DNA of 64,000 nt from Pedobacter ginsengisoli (GCF_002736205.1 NZ_CP024091.1:3345555-3409554); one strand, 5' to 3'. Positions 7,105 to 16,872 are shown, counted from the first letter of the stretch. A program made the numbers and translations. The notes: a model not told the origin generated them from the letters alone.

Positions 7105-8810
7105 ACCATTCGAATGCCTTCTGCTTTCCAACCCCCAGTTTGATCAGGTTTCGGCTTCGGCATCCTGCATTCTTCCACTGTTTCCAGATGATCATCCGCA
7201 GTCTGACCCGTGTCATTTCATCCAGCCTTATCATCACATGCTTAGCCCCTGCAATGGAAAAATAGTTGACCCAACCCCTAATGGTCATATCAAGCTTTCT
7301 GATCCGTTCGATGATAGTAATTGGATCATTGCGTTTAGTATGTCCAAGGAGTTTCTGTTTTATAATCTTAACAGACTTGGTTGCAATCCTCATTTTCCAA
7401 TCTTTGCCCGTCTTGTAGAACGAGAAGCCCAGCAGGGTACTCTGTGATGGTCTGCTCACCTTACTCTTTTCACGGTTCACTTTCAGCTTTAGACCTCCTT
7501 CCAGATAGCTGGTAATGTTATCCATCACCCTATCTGCCGATTTTCTGCTGTGAACATATATACTGCAATCATCAGCGTATCGTACGAACTTGTGACCCCG
7601 CTCTTCGAGCTTAGCATCCAGTTCATGAAGAACAATATTGGATAAAAGCGGACTAAGTGGACTGCCCTGTGGTGTGCCCTCTTTTCTTGGGGAAACAAGC
7701 CCGTTCTCCATCATACCACTGCTCAGATATAAACGGATAAGCTTTAATGTACGCTTATCTTTTATCTTTCCTGATAGCAGGCACATGAGTTTGTCATGGT
7801 TTACCCGATCAAAGAATTTGTCCAGATCAAGCTCCACAATCCATGTGTAACCAGCATTAAGGTATTCCTGTGCCTTGAGCACTGCCTGATGAGCCTTGCG
7901 CTTTGGACGGAAACCATAACTACTGAAAGAAAAGTCGCCCTCATATTTCGGACTCAGCCATTGGGAAATAGACTGTTGAATCAACCGATCAATGACCGTT
8001 GGGATGCCAAGCATCCTTGCTCCCCCACCAGACTTGGGTATCTCTACCTTTCTTACCGCACTCGGGCGGTAACTGCCGTTCAAAATATCAGACCGTAATG
8101 TCTGCCAGTTGATATTCAGGTAGTCCCGAAGTTCATCGGTCTGCATACCATCAATACCACCAGCTCCCTTATTGGCGGTTACCTGCCTAAAGGCGCTTTG
8201 TACATTTCGGATGTCTAATATTTCTTCAAGCATACTACTAAAAAAAAACTCTTTCCCAGGCATTGTGCACATTGGTTGCACGGCTCGGCTCAGCTCCTCT
8301 TACAGTCTACTCTCGGATTCCGTCCTACCATCATGTAAGCAGTTCTCTAAAGTGGTTCCGCTGTAATCACTCTGCCATAAACTTTCTGTTTCCTTTGCCA
8401 TCCCAACATTCAGTCCTTCCCTAAAAAAATATAGGTATTATGACCTCGGCTGACTTCTCCCTGTACCAGATGGGCATTACGATACTGTCCATTGTTTCTT
8501 CTACAGCAATCGCACTTGCTCTCGACAGATTATAGGGAGATCTCCCGGGGTAAGGCAACCCGCTTTCTATGGATGTGACCTCTGTATCTACGTAGTGATA
8601 TTCTGTGCAGTATAGGGCTTTTGTTTGTCTTGCAACATCACCCATATCACCTCGCCTTATATACAGTTCCTGTTCGTAAGTCCCCATATTTGCCGCCAGC
8701 TTCCTTCGGATTCGCAGTCGCCTGCGACACCCTTGCTATTGGCTAACACTTCCTACTGCAAAGTGTGTTCGGGACTTGCACCCTAGAGCTGATTGCCATG
8801 CCCGGCACAC
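6879..8810 (-). mobile_element. Group II intron, class C-like, 1932 nt, antisense in the recombinase gene
   Basis: On the minus strand the 5' end is GTGTGCCGGGCATGG at 8810, followed by a typical domain I start (GGGTGCAAGTCCCGAAC). A domain V-like hairpin lies at 6923-6955 (CCGCCGTATGCC-GAAC-GGCACGTACG). A domain VI-like stem follows at 6890-6912 (AGATAGGG/CCCTATCT), and the 3' end is CCTACTCGAT at 6879, fitting the terminal AY rule. The maturase ORF (6959-8233) sits in domain IV just ahead of domain V. Class C is inferred from RT sequence style, the lack of an endonuclease domain and the insertion point directly behind a hairpin plus T8 tract. Exact ends may be off by a base or two. Confidence 0.85.
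6959..8233 (-). CDS. ltrA: Group II intron reverse transcriptase/maturase
   Basis: About 424 residues from the ATG at 8233 (MLEEILDIRNVQSAF). An upstream GTG at 8281 is open, but the extra 16 residues are not conserved in style. The palm and finger motifs are NKGAGGIDGM, IPTVIDRLIQQ, SYGFRPKRKAHQAV, LDLDKFFDRVNHD, EGTPQGSPLSPLLSN and the catalytic YADD (FVRYADDCS). The thumb/maturase domain X contains IRGWVNYF. No HNH endonuclease domain follows, as in class C introns, which instead recognise hairpins. The enzyme binds its intron RNA, assists splicing and reverse-transcribes it into DNA. The stop codon lies only a few bases from domain V. Confidence 0.92.
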   Translation of the reverse strand: MLEEILDIRNVQSAFRQVTANKGAGGIDGMQTDELRDYLNINWQTLRSDILNGSYRPSAVRKVEIPKSGGGARMLGIPTVIDRLIQQSISQWLSPKYEGDFSFSSYGFRPKRKAHQAVLKAQEYLNAGYTWIVELDLDKFFDRVNHDKLMCLLSGKIKDKRTLKLIRLYLSSGMMENGLVSPRKEGTPQGSPLSPLLSNIVLHELDAKLEERGHKFVRYADDCSIYVHSRKSADRVMDNITSYLEGGLKLKVNREKSKVSRPSQSTLLGFSFYKTGKDWKMRIATKSVKIIKQKLLGHTKRNDPITIIERIRKLDMTIRGWVNYFSIAGAKHVMIRLDEMTRVRLRMIIWKQWKNAGCRSRNLIKLGVGKQKAFEWSNSRKSYCRLARSPILQGNLSIEYFAKLKYIGFANYYYWKTEHQTKLF

Positions 8811-8840
8811 AAAAAAAAGGGAGAATTTTTCAATTCCCCC
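8811..8840 (-). terminator. Terminator-like hairpin immediately 5' of the intron
   Basis: On the minus strand a 9-bp stem (GGGGGAATT at 8840-8832 with AATTCTCCC at 8827-8819, one G-U) closes a GAAA tetraloop. It is followed by eight Ts (8818-8811), and the intron starts at the next base. The same bases read on the plus strand are recombinase codons, so this may never have acted as a terminator. It does have the form that class C introns use as an insertion target. Confidence 0.65.
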
Positions 8841-9049
8841 TTCAAGTGCACTTTACTGGACTATTCTCGAACCAATTTTTGGATGATTTGAAGAAAATTG
8901 CAAACTTGGACACACTATTCCACAGTGAGCCCCTTAGTAGAGATTTCAAGCTTCGTTATAAACGGTGTTACACCAACCAGGAAAGGAGAGATAAGCCTTT
9001 AACGCAAATATGGGCAGAAAATGGTTTTACAAAATACAAGAGTGACTAA
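8811..9049 (+). pseudogene. Displaced 3' end of the recombinase gene
   Basis: Joining base 6878 to 8811 keeps the recombinase frame and adds about 24 residues (KKRENFSIPPSSALYW...) to a TGA at 8884-8886, giving a restored protein of 518 residues. A different frame, open to 9049, gives natural-looking protein (LDDLKKIANLDTLF..., RYKRCYTNQERRDKPL). It would be the continuation if the A8 run at 8811-8818 had lost one base. I cannot tell which frame was ancestral. Either way this segment is now cut off from its gene by 1.9 kb of intron. Confidence 0.5.
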
Positions 9050-9189
9050 TCTATAAAAATTCATTTTTTGTCTTAATGGGGTGATTTTGCTAGTGATGAA
9101 ACTTCAAAATCATCCCTACTAAAGATGAGCAGTTATTGATTCATCACTACTATGGACATTCATCCCCTAGTGATGATAAAATATTTTGG
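9050..9189. repeat. Short repeats between recombinase remnant and primase-helicase gene
   Basis: AGTGATGAA (9092-9100) is repeated inverted as TTCATCACT (9140-9148) and again as AGTGATGAT (9169-9177). The segment lies just past the recombinase remnant and downstream of the convergent gene 9190-12198. It could be the right boundary of the mobile element or a bidirectional terminator region; there is no T-tract after the inverted pair. Confidence 0.35.
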
Positions 9190-12100
9190 TTAATTCAAAT
9201 GCTGCTCCAAATCATCTTTCCAGATCACAAATCCTTTTCGTTCGTCAGAGTAATCATGCAATACTCGACTGAAATTTACCGGCGCTGAGTGTAAAAATGT
9301 AGATCTCCCTTCGTTTCGAATTTGATTAAGATCCTTATCAATACTGTGAAGCGTATTTTTGAGCTCCAAAATTTCTTTTGACGTATGCCATATATAAGTA
9401 GCTTCATCCGTATCCAGTGTCTCCATGACGATATGATATTGCTCCTTTCCAGCTAGAAGAAAGACAAAAGCAAACGGACTTAACACAAACCTTATTTTCA
9501 ATACATTTCCTAAATGTAGATCTGATAAATATCTTAGCTGTATTTTATGCCGATAATTCCCTCTATTCAACACATCGTTTAATAATTCTTCGCCAGATTC
9601 ATATAATGTCTGACTAGCATCGCTGACACTAAGCTGTGACAGTTCAATATTCTTACCTAAAAAATTACCTTTCTTAAATAAGTTCTTTTCAGCAAAACGA
9701 AAGCGTACGCTGTCTACAACTTCACGATCCAGTTTTTTAATGTCCTCGCATGTTGCTGATTTGCCTACTACAATGCCTTTCTCTATTACTATACAGATTG
9801 ATACTATAATCGTTTTGGAATTCAAAAATTTCTCAAAGTACAACTTCAAGACATCGAATTCCGGGCGCATATGGAGATTCTCAATACCAAATGAAACCTC
9901 TTGTCCTATCTCCTTTATAAATTCACTAAAGACTACCCCACCATATATAAAATCAAGTGATTCAATGGCAAGTTTAATATTCCGTTCAATGATTTGATCT
10001 TTAAAGGGACTTACTACATCACCTACGGGCTCTACCTTTTCATCAGCTTCGATAACATCGTCAAATAATGTCCTATGTCGTATCAATTTTTTGTAGTAAA
10101 CGTTCCTTTTAAGAAACATCGAATTTAAATAATCAATCTTAATGTCCCTGTAGTCATAAATCACAGGAGTTAATTCAGAACGCTGTACACGACCAATATA
10201 TTGAATCAGTTTGCCTTCGAAAGAAAATGGATAGACTAAAAATAAACATTGGGCATTATGAAGGTCGGATCCTTCTCCAAAAAATTGTCCAGTTGTAATA
10301 AGTATCTGGTAGTTACCGGACTTCAATATCTTCCATTTAGTGTTACGGCTGGATTCCGAATCGTCGCCACTTAATGTAATTGTCTCAAAAGATTGTTTTA
10401 AATATTGCTCTAGGGTTTCAATATGCTCTTTTCTCTCGGTAAGTATAACAACTCGCTTTCCTGTACTCAATTGAAAAGTTACATCCTTTAAAATCAGCTT
10501 ATTTCTTTCAGAATCATGAATAAGTATATTTGATAGTGTTTCAAAGCGATCTGTTTTCGCATTGTATGCTACGTTTAAAGCTGTATTTCTTATGATAATC
10601 TCGGGTTGTTCGGGCACTCCCTTGTCGCTGGATTTCATTTCTGAAATTACTTCTCCGAGATGTACTGAGATCAGTCTATCATCACTGTTTTTCCGAAAGG
10701 GTGTAGCAGTAAGACCGTACAAATAGTAAGAATGGAAAAGTGATACCGCATTTTTAAACGTTTCCGCTGCAATATGGTGACATTCATCAACAATAATAAT
10801 TCCGAAACTTCGAACCAGTTTATCTGCATCAGGCTTTTGTAATTCTTTGCCTAAGCTTTGTATCATTGCAATTGTAACCTGTTTCCCTATTTTTGTTTTG
10901 CCTTGTCCTATCCTTCCAATATCTTGCTTTGAGATTCCTAGAAATGCTTCAATTCTTTCTGCCCATTGGTCTGCCAATTGATTGCGATGAACGACAATTA
11001 ATGCAGGCTGTTGTTTATCAGCAATGATTTTAAGACCAACAACAGTTTTCCCAGAACCAGGTGGTGCAACTATTATACCTATATCCTTTTTAGATGCAGC
11101 CTCTACCGCAGGTAACTGATATTCTCGTAAAGAAGCATGAAATGAAAAACTTGCAGGAGTAAGTAACTTCCTATTATCGTCTAGCTGGTATTGAATATTA
11201 TTTTTAATGCAATAAACTAATAACTTCCTAATAAAACCCTTTGGAATAATAGCGTATTCATTTACCTCCTCAATAAATTTAAAATATCTCTTTGTTCCAA
11301 ACGTACTCCTGCCGCTATTCTTTTTAATGATAAAGTCTGCATTGAAAAAATTAAGTTCATCTTTTAGATAAGACGTCAAGGCAATACTCATTCCATTTCG
11401 ATTGATTTCAATAGTGTTTGACAACTTAATTACAAGCTTTCCAAAATCAACTGCACTTTCACTTTTGGAGTTGGTCAGTGAAAGAAATATCTGGTCTAAA
11501 TCATTTGTAGAAATCCGGCTAATGTTACGTAGAAACTCCCATTGATCTGCGTAAGGGATAGCTGTTTCAGGCACAATGAAGCAACTGCTACCAAATTCAA
11601 ATACAGGTTTATACAAAGGCAAGGCTATCAAGTTCCCAAAACCTTTGCCGGAATGTTTATCCTGATTGGGAAAAAGCCTGTCAAAACTAGAATTTTTGTC
11701 AAAAATAGAGACTATCCCTACTCTCTCTAATAAAGTAAGTACAATTATTCTGCTCTTAAAAGCCGGATATGGTTGGGTAAAAAATATCCAAACATGCCCA
11801 CCTTTGCCACTACGCGAACGTTCCAGATAAACAGGGATATTATAGCTTGCACAGATGGCAATGAAACTTCTGCAGTCTTCCAGCCAACTATTTTTATCAA
11901 AATCCGCGGCAATCAGCCAAGATGTATTATCTTGTAAAAGTGGATATAATCCTATTAACTGTCTACCTTCAAGATGTCTCTGAATCTGATCATCAGTCAG
12001 GGGAAGATAATTTATTGTTTCCGAACCAGCTGGCGTTGTGCTCTTCTTGTAAATCTTGTTGAAGTAGGGATCATATAACTTAGCAGGCATGTAACCACTC

Positions 12101-12198
12101 TTATTTCCCTTTGACCAATGAATCGCATAAACATCTTCACGCCCTTTGAACAAAGACTTATATAATGAGATATTCTGTATGATCGAAAAATTATCCAA
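9190..12198 (-). CDS. TOTE-type primase-helicase (AEP + SF2 helicase)
   Basis: 1002 residues. Residues ~20-250 show archaeo-eukaryotic primase features: IAADFDK with D99/D101, SGKGGHVWIFF with H135, and FPNQD...GFGNLIALPL (176-194). This is the form seen in TOTE conflict-system primases. Residues ~355-700 are a superfamily-2 helicase: Walker A APPGSGKT (378-385), DECH (471-474), TATP (497-500) and a motif VI QYIGRVQR. The last ~280 residues match nothing I know. TOTE systems combine AEP, helicase and usually a nuclease, and are proposed anti-element or conflict modules; a nuclease is not obvious here unless in the C-terminus. The start is TTG at 12198; no ATG gives a full AEP domain. Confidence 0.8.
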   Translation of the reverse strand: MDNFSIIQNISLYKSLFKGREDVYAIHWSKGNKSGYMPAKLYDPYFNKIYKKSTTPAGSETINYLPLTDDQIQRHLEGRQLIGLYPLLQDNTSWLIAADFDKNSWLEDCRSFIAICASYNIPVYLERSRSGKGGHVWIFFTQPYPAFKSRIIVLTLLERVGIVSIFDKNSSFDRLFPNQDKHSGKGFGNLIALPLYKPVFEFGSSCFIVPETAIPYADQWEFLRNISRISTNDLDQIFLSLTNSKSESAVDFGKLVIKLSNTIEINRNGMSIALTSYLKDELNFFNADFIIKKNSGRSTFGTKRYFKFIEEVNEYAIIPKGFIRKLLVYCIKNNIQYQLDDNRKLLTPASFSFHASLREYQLPAVEAASKKDIGIIVAPPGSGKTVVGLKIIADKQQPALIVVHRNQLADQWAERIEAFLGISKQDIGRIGQGKTKIGKQVTIAMIQSLGKELQKPDADKLVRSFGIIIVDECHHIAAETFKNAVSLFHSYYLYGLTATPFRKNSDDRLISVHLGEVISEMKSSDKGVPEQPEIIIRNTALNVAYNAKTDRFETLSNILIHDSERNKLILKDVTFQLSTGKRVVILTERKEHIETLEQYLKQSFETITLSGDDSESSRNTKWKILKSGNYQILITTGQFFGEGSDLHNAQCLFLVYPFSFEGKLIQYIGRVQRSELTPVIYDYRDIKIDYLNSMFLKRNVYYKKLIRHRTLFDDVIEADEKVEPVGDVVSPFKDQIIERNIKLAIESLDFIYGGVVFSEFIKEIGQEVSFGIENLHMRPEFDVLKLYFEKFLNSKTIIVSICIVIEKGIVVGKSATCEDIKKLDREVVDSVRFRFAEKNLFKKGNFLGKNIELSQLSVSDASQTLYESGEELLNDVLNRGNYRHKIQLRYLSDLHLGNVLKIRFVLSPFAFVFLLAGKEQYHIVMETLDTDEATYIWHTSKEILELKNTLHSIDKDLNQIRNEGRSTFLHSAPVNFSRVLHDYSDERKGFVIWKDDLEQHLN

Positions 12199-12249
12199 CT
12201 TATTTCACGTTAGCACAAATGATCATTCTATTCAATTAAAATTGACAGC

Positions 12250-12618
12250 TTAACGAATCGGATTAACACATTTTAATCCCCTAACTCTTTCGAAGTCGCT
12301 TAAATTCCGGGTGTAAATCTCAAGCCCATGTACTGATGCTGTAGCAGCAATTAAGCTATCACCTAGCTTCAAATTATACTTCTTCCGGATTTCAATAGCT
12401 CTATCAAAAATATCCTGGTCAGGAAGAATTACGGGTGCGTATTCAAAAATATCCTTAAAATACTTCTCTTCCTCCTTCTTCAACCCATGATAACCGAGGA
12501 CTTCAACTCTGGAAATTTCTGACACTGTACAGGATTCATTGATAATTAACTCCCTTAAATATTCGTACTCGCTTGAATAAGAATAAATAATTACATTACT
12601 ATCTAAAAGAAAAGCCAT
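12250..12618 (-). CDS. PIN-domain toxin, VapC-like
   Basis: 122 residues forming one PIN domain with the expected acidic residues: D7 in LLDSNVIIY, E38 in SRVEVLGY, the Asp in LKLGDSLIAATA (~res 92) and a C-terminal TRNLSDFERV. VapC toxins are Mg-dependent RNases that cleave tRNA or rRNA and are neutralised by a co-encoded VapB. The antitoxin gene lies two bases upstream in the same direction, supporting the pair. It is encoded 51 bases upstream of the TOTE-like gene and might be cotranscribed with it. Confidence 0.8.
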   Translation of the reverse strand: MAFLLDSNVIIYSYSSEYEYLRELIINESCTVSEISRVEVLGYHGLKKEEEKYFKDIFEYAPVILPDQDIFDRAIEIRKKYNLKLGDSLIAATASVHGLEIYTRNLSDFERVRGLKCVNPIR

Positions 12619-12620
12619 TC

Positions 12621-12851
12621 CTATGAAAAAGGTAACTCACGATCTGAACGTTGGTGTTGCTCCCATTCCGCTGCATCACCAAAAGAAGAAGACCCTGTGG
12701 CTTTGAAATTCAGAATACGGTTTTTCAGATTAATCCTAGTAGTCTTATTAAAATCAGCATTCTTCTTTTCAATCACAACGTTTAACTTCTTAGCTAAAGC
12801 AATAATTTTTGCTAAACTTTCTTCGTTATTCGATTTTAAAATGAGCTCCAT
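12621..12851 (-). CDS. VapB-like antitoxin
   Basis: 76 residues, two bases ahead of the PIN toxin. It has a helical N-terminal part, a basic middle and a Trp-containing tail (AAEWEQHQRSDRELPFS). This EW..RxDRELPF ending is typical of Bacteroidota antitoxins that insert their C-terminus into the VapC active site. No classic AbrB or RHH motif stands out, so how it binds its own operator is unclear. Identity rests on size, tail and partner. Confidence 0.7.
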   Translation of the reverse strand: MELILKSNNEESLAKIIALAKKLNVVIEKKNADFNKTTRINLKNRILNFKATGSSSFGDAAEWEQHQRSDRELPFS

Positions 12852-13030
12852 AGTAATATGCCATTATGATATATACAAAAATACTAAAAATAAAGTTTTT
12901 GGCATGCTCCATGGAAAGAAAAAAATTCCGTGGGGATACAATCGGTTTGAATTCGGCAAACATAACCTTTTCGGATATCGAACCATGAATCGCGCTTTTT
13001 CACACAATAGAGCGACATTTCAGATTGAGT

Positions 13031-13067
13031 AAAAACAAAAAACCCTCTCTACGTTCTGTAAAGAGGA
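13031..13067 (-). terminator. Intrinsic terminator after tRNA-Arg
   Basis: On the minus strand a CCTCT...AGAGG stem (13066-13062 with 13048-13044, extended by imperfect pairs) is followed by GTTTTTTGTTTTT. It lies directly 3' of the tRNA gene. Confidence 0.75.
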
Positions 13068-13071
13068 TTCG

Positions 13072-13145
13072 TGCACTTGTAGGGATTCGAACCCCAAACC
13101 TTCTCATCCGTAGTGAGATGCTCTATCCAGTTGAGCTACAAATGC
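13072..13145 (-). tRNA. tRNA-Arg (anticodon ACG)
   Basis: 74 nt without encoded CCA. The acceptor stem is GCATTTG/CAAGTGC (one G-U) with discriminator A. The D arm is GCTC...GAGC, the anticodon stem TCTCA/TGAGA with loop CTACGGA (anticodon ACG), and the T arm TGGGG-TTCGAAT-CCCTA. All cloverleaf parts pair. The accessory island lies on its 3' side, a common integration position, though no second copy of the tRNA 3' end is visible in the window. Confidence 0.95.
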
Positions 13146-13256
13146 GTCTTTTATTATAAATCCGTTTCGTTAACGGACTGCAAAAGTAATGCTTCGAATT
13201 CAAAATAGCAATATTTTTTACAAAATTATTCAAAGCATTACTCCTGCAGAATAGCA

Positions 13257-13721
13257 CTAAACTTCTATTGCTTTCTTAATTGCATCAAAATCAGGCATAT
13301 CACGTGCATCTTCTAAAACTTCTGCATGGATAATTTTTCCATTTTCATCAATAACAAAGGCTCCTCTTTTTGACACTCCCTTTAAATTAAACACGAAATC
13401 TTCATAAAATGCACCATAAGATTGAGAGATTTCTTTGTTAAAGTCAGAAAGTAATGGAAACTGATAAGCTTGATCTTCTTTGAATTTAGCCAGGGTAAAT
13501 GGAGAATCAACAGAAATACCGACAACTGATGCATTCATTCCTTCATAATAACCAAAGCTATCTCTCATTGTACACAACTGCGCAGTGCAAACACCTGTAA
13601 ATGCCATAGGAAAAAAATGTACTACAACTTTTTTTCCTTGATAATCTGAAAGTGATACTTCTTTCAACTCAGAACTGAATAATTTAAAATCCGGGGCGCT
13701 ATCGCCAACTTGTAATGTCAT
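13257..13721 (-). CDS. Peroxiredoxin (AhpC/TSA, BCP/AhpE-like)
   Basis: I prefer the ATG at 13721 (MTLQVGDSAPDF, 154 residues). An in-frame TTG at 13742 would add seven residues. The thioredoxin-fold peroxiredoxin has HFFPMAFTGVCTAQLC with peroxidatic C45 and a second Cys at 50, the spacing seen in atypical 2-Cys BCP enzymes. Conserved VVGISVDSPF and KRGAFVIDENG follow. It reduces peroxides in the cytoplasm using thioredoxin or similar. The gene is monocistronic by orientation and spacing. Confidence 0.88.
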   Translation of the reverse strand: MTLQVGDSAPDFKLFSSELKEVSLSDYQGKKVVVHFFPMAFTGVCTAQLCTMRDSFGYYEGMNASVVGISVDSPFTLAKFKEDQAYQFPLLSDFNKEISQSYGAFYEDFVFNLKGVSKRGAFVIDENGKIIHAEVLEDARDMPDFDAIKKAIEV

Positions 13722-13805
13722 ATAATTAAGTTTATAGTTCAAATATAAATTTGTGCTTCTCTGCTTTCAAATCAAACACCAAAAGATGAGAAACGGCTGA
13801 CCCCT

Positions 13806-14714
13806 CTACCCCTGTGTCTTTAGTTGCTGGTCTACAATTGCCAATCCTTCATCAAAACTATGTGGCTTATAACCTAGATCATGGATTGTTTTATCCAAAA
13901 TAAAACCGGTCCTTACAGGTCGTTTTGCTGTTTGGTTAAGTGCCTCTGCGCTTATTTCATTAATTACACTTTTATTGAGCTTCCAATAATCGGCTACTCT
14001 TGCCACCAGTTCAGAAATACTCATCATGTCTTTTCCAGAAGCATTATATATACCCTTAGCATCCTTTTCAACTGCGAGCAAACAACAATCCGCCAAATCC
14101 TCTGCAAGCGTTGGCATCCGCCACTGATCGTTAACCACCTTTATTGGCGAACCTTTTTCTAAAGCACCTTTTGCCCACAACACAATATTGCTTCTGCTCA
14201 TATCACTTACTATACCATATACTAATATAGTACGTAAAATTGTCCACCTGCAATTAGAAACTTCAACAACACGCTCTGCCTCTAATTTTGTATGTCCATA
14301 GTAACTTAATGGATTCGGCTCCGCATCTTCAGCATATGGCCCTTTTGCTCCATCAAAAATAAAGTCGGTTGATAAATGCACTAACTGAATATCATGAGCT
14401 TCGCAAACAGAGATCAGTGTTTTTACCGATTCCACATTTAATTGATAAGCAAGCTCCTTCTGATCTTCACAGGTATCCACATTAGTCATAGCCGCCGTAT
14501 GAATAATAGCATCAGGCTTATAACGCCCAACAACTTCCATTACATTCTCTCGATTCAGAATATCCATTTCAGCGTACGTATATCCATCCTTAACAGGAAA
14601 ACGATTAGCTCCTTTTGATGTTGCAATTAACTTAAATTGCTTAGTAACAGATAAACGCTCTGTTATTTTCTGACCCAGTAGGCCGTTACTTCCTGTAACT
14701 AATATGGTTTTCAT
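13806..14714 (-). CDS. RmlD-like NAD(P)-dependent sugar nucleotide reductase
   Basis: 302 residues of an extended SDR: N-terminal Rossmann motif TGSNGLLGQ (res 7-15), HTAAMTNVDTCE, STDFIFDG and catalytic YYGHTKLEAE (YxxxK). A C-terminal substrate-binding part with TAKRPVRTGF follows. This is the pattern of dTDP-4-dehydrorhamnose reductase (RmlD/RfbD). The neighbours are not rhamnose genes, so the actual substrate is uncertain. Divergent from atpD, with a 240-base AT-rich gap between. Confidence 0.8.
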   Translation of the reverse strand: MKTILVTGSNGLLGQKITERLSVTKQFKLIATSKGANRFPVKDGYTYAEMDILNRENVMEVVGRYKPDAIIHTAAMTNVDTCEDQKELAYQLNVESVKTLISVCEAHDIQLVHLSTDFIFDGAKGPYAEDAEPNPLSYYGHTKLEAERVVEVSNCRWTILRTILVYGIVSDMSRSNIVLWAKGALEKGSPIKVVNDQWRMPTLAEDLADCCLLAVEKDAKGIYNASGKDMMSISELVARVADYWKLNKSVINEISAEALNQTAKRPVRTGFILDKTIHDLGYKPHSFDEGLAIVDQQLKTQG

Positions 14715-14876
14715 TAATGTTTATTTACAATTTTCAACAGCTGCTAAAGCAGCAAAAAATCACTATTTAACGCTTTAAAAGGCATAATTAAAGCCTCAAT
14801 AATACTCGCTAAAATATTGATTAAAAAACTGTGGAAAAACTTTTTATTTATATATGTATTTCTTGTATAAAAATTT

Positions 14877-14884
14877 TAACTTTG
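14877..14884 (+). promoter_or_regulatory. Candidate promoter -7 box for atpDC
   Basis: TAACTTTG matches the Bacteroidota consensus TAnnTTTG exactly, about 70 bases before the atpD start, in an AT-rich divergent intergenic region. A -33 TTG at the usual distance is not seen. Confidence 0.5.
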
Positions 14885-14936
14885 CAAACCGAATTGTAGG
14901 CCCATAAAACAGCCTTTAACAAATTGATATTTATAA

Positions 14937-16457
<1,521 letters not shown>

Positions 16458-16461
16458 TACA

Positions 16462-16570
16462 TAGTAGTTAGTACTTAGTATATAGATCATATCTCTAAAC
16501 TAAGTACTAATTTCATTAATTTATTTGAGTAGAAATAGTCTAGCTACTAACTACTAAATACTAACTACTA
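16462..16570. repeat. Inverted repeat between atpD and atpC
   Basis: TAGTAGTTAGTACTTAGTA (16462-16480) pairs with TACTAAATACTAACTACTA (16552-16570) with one mismatch in 19. The arms contain reiterated TAGTA/TACTA units. The 15-mer CTAACTACTAAATAC (16547-16561) recurs between hemB and hemC-hemD at 55860-55874, so this is a dispersed palindromic element lying inside operons. Confidence 0.75.
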
Positions 16571-16575
16571 ACAAA

Positions 16576-16818
16576 ATGACTTTAGAAATATTAACCCCAG
16601 ATAAGAAAGTTTTTGAAGGTGATGTAACAGCTGTTACTGTTCCTGGTACCATGGGATCTTTTCAGATACTACATGACCATGCACCTATTATTTCAACTTT
16701 AGAAGATGGACCTGTAATTATTAAATGCAAAACCGGCGATCAAACCTTTACTATTAAAGGTGGCGTTGTTGAAGCTTTAAAAAATAAAATTATTGTGTTA
16801 GCCGAAGGGGTTGCCTAA
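16576..16818 (+). CDS. atpC: F1Fo ATP synthase subunit epsilon (short form)
   Basis: 80 residues comprising only the N-terminal beta-sandwich: MTLEILTPDKKVFEGDV, then PGTMGSFQILHDHAPIIS. The C-terminal helical hairpin that inhibits the enzyme in many bacteria (full length ~130-140) is missing, as is common in Bacteroidota. It belongs to the central stalk and couples F1 to the c-ring. It follows atpD after a 118-base gap filled by a palindromic repeat. Confidence 0.93.
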   Translation: MTLEILTPDKKVFEGDVTAVTVPGTMGSFQILHDHAPIISTLEDGPVIIKCKTGDQTFTIKGGVVEALKNKIIVLAEGVA

Positions 16819-16839
16819 TATTTAATTATACAATATTCT

Positions 16840-16872
16840 AAAAGCCCTTTGAAAATTTCAAAGGGCTTTTTA
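16840..16872 (+). terminator. Intrinsic terminator of atpDC
   Basis: AAAAGCCCTTTGAAA / TTTCAAAGGGCTTTT stem, nearly loopless, followed by TTTATTTATTTT, 22 bases after the atpC stop. Confidence 0.88.

Noticed and set aside
6974-8098. Several plus-strand frames of 70-157 codons opposite the intron RT
   Set aside because: They are complements of the conserved RT coding sequence and have no starts, spacing or motifs of their own.
8421-8687. 88-codon minus-strand frame with natural-looking composition
   Set aside because: It lies wholly inside the 5' structural part (domains I-III) of the group II intron RNA; conserved ribozyme sequence explains its openness.
8765-9049. 94-codon ORF as an independent gene
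   Set aside because: Its ATG lies within the intron 5' end; only the part after 8811 is host sequence, better treated as the displaced end of the recombinase gene or another remnant.
13072-13145. tRNA-Arg as attachment site of the accessory island
   Set aside because: The position is suggestive, but no duplicated tRNA 3' end is visible at the other side of the island, and large serine recombinases seldom use tRNA genes.
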